A stretch of 13,196 nucleotides of DNA from Colimorpha_A sp964630635 (lineage in GTDB: Bacteria > Bacillota > Clostridia > Oscillospirales > CAG-272), in contig CAZVVM010000049.1 in NCBI GenBank assembly GCA_964630635.1, positions 1 through 13,196 of the forward strand, written 5' to 3'. Positions 11,522 to 13,196 of the stretch are shown in pieces (within the stretch, counting starts at the first letter, position 1; each line of letters begins with the position of its first letter). The translations under genes were made by a program, and so were the position numbers. Below the pieces are notes generated by a model. It was not told the DNA's origin. It saw nothing but the letters and a program-made list of their open reading frames with translations, and ran no database searches.

Positions 11522-13196
11522 TTGGTAAGAAACGATTTAAGAAACATAGCGATCATAGCCCACGTTGACCACGGTAAGACTACTCTCGTCGACCAGATGC
11601 TGAAGCAGGGCGGTGTATACCGCGAAAATCAGGCGACCGAGGAAAGAGTAATGGACTCTAACGCCCTTGAAAAGGAAAGAGGCATTACCATTCTTGCAAA
11701 AAATACGGCCGTCCACTATAAGGACGTAAAGATCAATATTATCGACACCCCCGGACACGCGGATTTCTCGGGCGAGGTCGAGCGAATCCTAAAGATGGTA
11801 AACGGAGTTATCCTCCTTGTTGACGCCGCAGAGGGACCGATGCCGCAGACGCGCTTCGTGCTTCAGAAGGCGCTTGAGCTTAACCACCGCGTTATCGTCG
11901 TAGTAAATAAGGTGGACAAGCCCGATGCGCGTATCGAAGAGGTAGAGGACGAGGTTCTCGAGCTTCTTATGGATCTCGACGCGACCGACGATCAGCTCGA
12001 TTCCCCGATGCTTTTCTGCTCAGGCAGAGCAGGTACTGCGTCGTTTACCCCCTACGAGCCGGGCGTTGACCTTCAGCCGCTTTTCGACACCATTCTCGAA
12101 TATATCCCCGCTCCCGAGGGAGACGAGGAGGGCGAGCTTCAGCTTCTCGTTTCCTCTATCGACTATAACGAGTACGTCGGAAGAATGGGAATCGGACGCA
12201 TCGAGCGCGGTTCCGTAAAGGTAAATCAGGAAGCACTTATATGCAACTATCACACGGGCGCAAACCCCGTAAGAACGAGAATCGTCTCGCTTCAGACCTT
12301 TGACGGTCTCGGCAGAAGAACCGTTGAGAGCGCAAACGTAGGCGACATCGTCTGCTTCTCAGGCGCAGAAAATATTACGATCGGTGATACTATAACCTCC
12401 GTCACCGCACCCGAGCCGCTTCCTTTCGTAAAGATAAGCGAGCCGACGATAGAAATGACCTTCGCTGTAAACGACAGCCCGTTTGCAGGACGCGAGGGTA
12501 AGTTCGTTACTACAAGACAGATAAGAGACCGCCTCTACCGCGAGCTTCTTAAAGACGTTTCGCTTCGCGTTGAGGACGGCGAAACGACCGATAGCTTCAA
12601 GGTAGCAGGACGTGGAGAGATGCACCTCTCGATACTCGTTGAGACTATGAGACGTGAGGGCTACGAGCTTTCGCTCTCGACGCCTCGCGTGCTTTATAAG
12701 GAGATAGACGGCGTAAAGAACGAGCCGTACGAAACGGTTATTATCGACGTTCCCGAGATGTATATGGGCGCGGTTATCGAAAAGCTCAATATGCGTAAGG
12801 GCGAGCTTCTTGAAATGGGCAACCGCGGAAGCCGTATGGAGCTTCACTACGTTATCCCCTCGCGTTGCTTATTTGGATACAGAAGCGAATTTCTCACCGC
12901 GACGCGCGGAGAGGGAATTATGAATACAGTTTTCGAGGGTTATCACCCATATAAGGGCGATATGCCTTCCCGCCAGACGGGTTCGCTTGTTGCTTCCGAA
13001 AAGGGAATTACGACCTCTTACGGTCTCTTTAACTCGCAGGAGCGCGGACAGCTGTTTGTCGGCGTACAGACCGAGGTATACGAGGGAATGATCGTCGGTG
13101 AAAACCCGAAGCAGGGCGATATCGAGATCAACCCCTGTAAGACGAAGCAGCTCACCGCGATCCGTTCAAAGGGCGCGGACGAAAAGCTTATTCTTA
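11522..13196 (+). CDS. typA: Ribosome-associated translational GTPase TypA/BipA (3' end outside window)
   Basis: The visible 558 codons run to the window edge; TypA is usually about 600-615 aa, so some 50 codons are missing. G-domain motifs are complete: AHVDHGKT (13-20), the EKERGIT switch I region (50-56), DTPGH (75-79) and NKVD (129-132). The domain II and III segments and the TypA-specific C-terminal region (SRCLFGYRSEFLTATRGEG, NSQERGQLFVG) follow without a frameshift. It binds the 70S ribosome and supports ribosome assembly and growth under stress or cold. The start is TTG, giving MVRNDLRNIAIIAHVDHGK, which matches the family N-terminus; no in-frame ATG lies upstream, and TAAGGGATGA provides a rather distant ribosome site. 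A five-codon frame (ATG at 11511, TAA at 11526-11528) overlaps the start. Confidence 0.95.
   Translation, partial: MVRNDLRNIAIIAHVDHGKTTLVDQMLKQGGVYRENQATEERVMDSNALEKERGITILAKNTAVHYKDVKINIIDTPGHADFSGEVERILKMVNGVILLVDAAEGPMPQTRFVLQKALELNHRVIVVVNKVDKPDARIEEVEDEVLELLMDLDATDDQLDSPMLFCSGRAGTASFTPYEPGVDLQPLFDTILEYIPAPEGDEEGELQLLVSSIDYNEYVGRMGIGRIERGSVKVNQEALICNYHTGANPVRTRIVSLQTFDGLGRRTVESANVGDIVCFSGAENITIGDTITSVTAPEPLPFVKISEPTIEMTFAVNDSPFAGREGKFVTTRQIRDRLYRELLKDVSLRVEDGETTDSFKVAGRGEMHLSILVETMRREGYELSLSTPRVLYKEIDGVKNEPYETVIIDVPEMYMGAVIEKLNMRKGELLEMGNRGSRMELHYVIPSRCLFGYRSEFLTATRGEGIMNTVFEGYHPYKGDMPSRQTGSLVASEKGITTSYGLFNSQERGQLFVGVQTEVYEGMIVGENPKQGDIEINPCKTKQLTAIRSKGADEKLIL

Overview
The window looks like a chromosomal segment of an anaerobic Bacillota, most likely an uncultured gut- or rumen-type Clostridia. 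The evidence is strong AAGGAG-type ribosome sites, near-consensus sigma-A promoters with TATAAT boxes and 17-bp spacers, Clostridia-type housekeeping proteins (TypA, YqeG, RlmA), short MutS-like ATPases, and many intergenic hairpin repeats of the kind common in Clostridiales genomes. No genus can be named from the sequence alone.

Left part (1-2510, minus strand): an overlapping operon yqeG - rlmA - PlsC-like acyltransferase (the last runs off the left edge), with its own promoter at 2526-2554. The genes overlap by 4 bases (GTGA) at both junctions. Divergently, from a promoter at 2587-2615, runs a plus-strand operon of two tandem MutS-like ATPases (overlap ATGA) followed 12 bases later by a ThuA-family protein and closed by a strong terminator at 6354-6382.

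Middle part (6347-9456): an accessory island. A two-gene minus-strand operon encodes an EcoRI-family adenine methyltransferase and a DUF262-HNH nuclease, a probable restriction-modification or related defence pair. It has its own promoter and terminator. It is bracketed by an imperfect direct repeat of about 50 bp (6348-6400 and 9149-9205) and by dispersed repeats: a 229-bp MITE-like element with 11-bp terminal inverted repeats, five copies of a TAGGG hairpin repeat whose stems differ but stay base-paired, and two copies of a CTTGCC hairpin repeat. This arrangement suggests that the pair was inserted between the ThuA operon and its former right-hand neighbour.

Right part (9457-13196): a 75-aa Cys-rich conserved hypothetical protein (minus), then a minus-strand ABC transporter for zinc or a similar metal (ATPase then permease, ATGA overlap). 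Its promoter overlaps a 19-bp Fur-family-like operator, so metal-dependent repression is likely; no substrate-binding protein gene is present. Divergent from it is typA (bipA), which starts with TTG and runs off the right edge about 50 codons before its expected end.

The best candidates for something new are the methyltransferase/DUF262-HNH pair (the methyltransferase carries a dockerin/EF-hand-like calcium loop), the tandem MutS-like pair with Asn in place of the Walker B Asp in both subunits, and the hairpin repeats with covarying stems.
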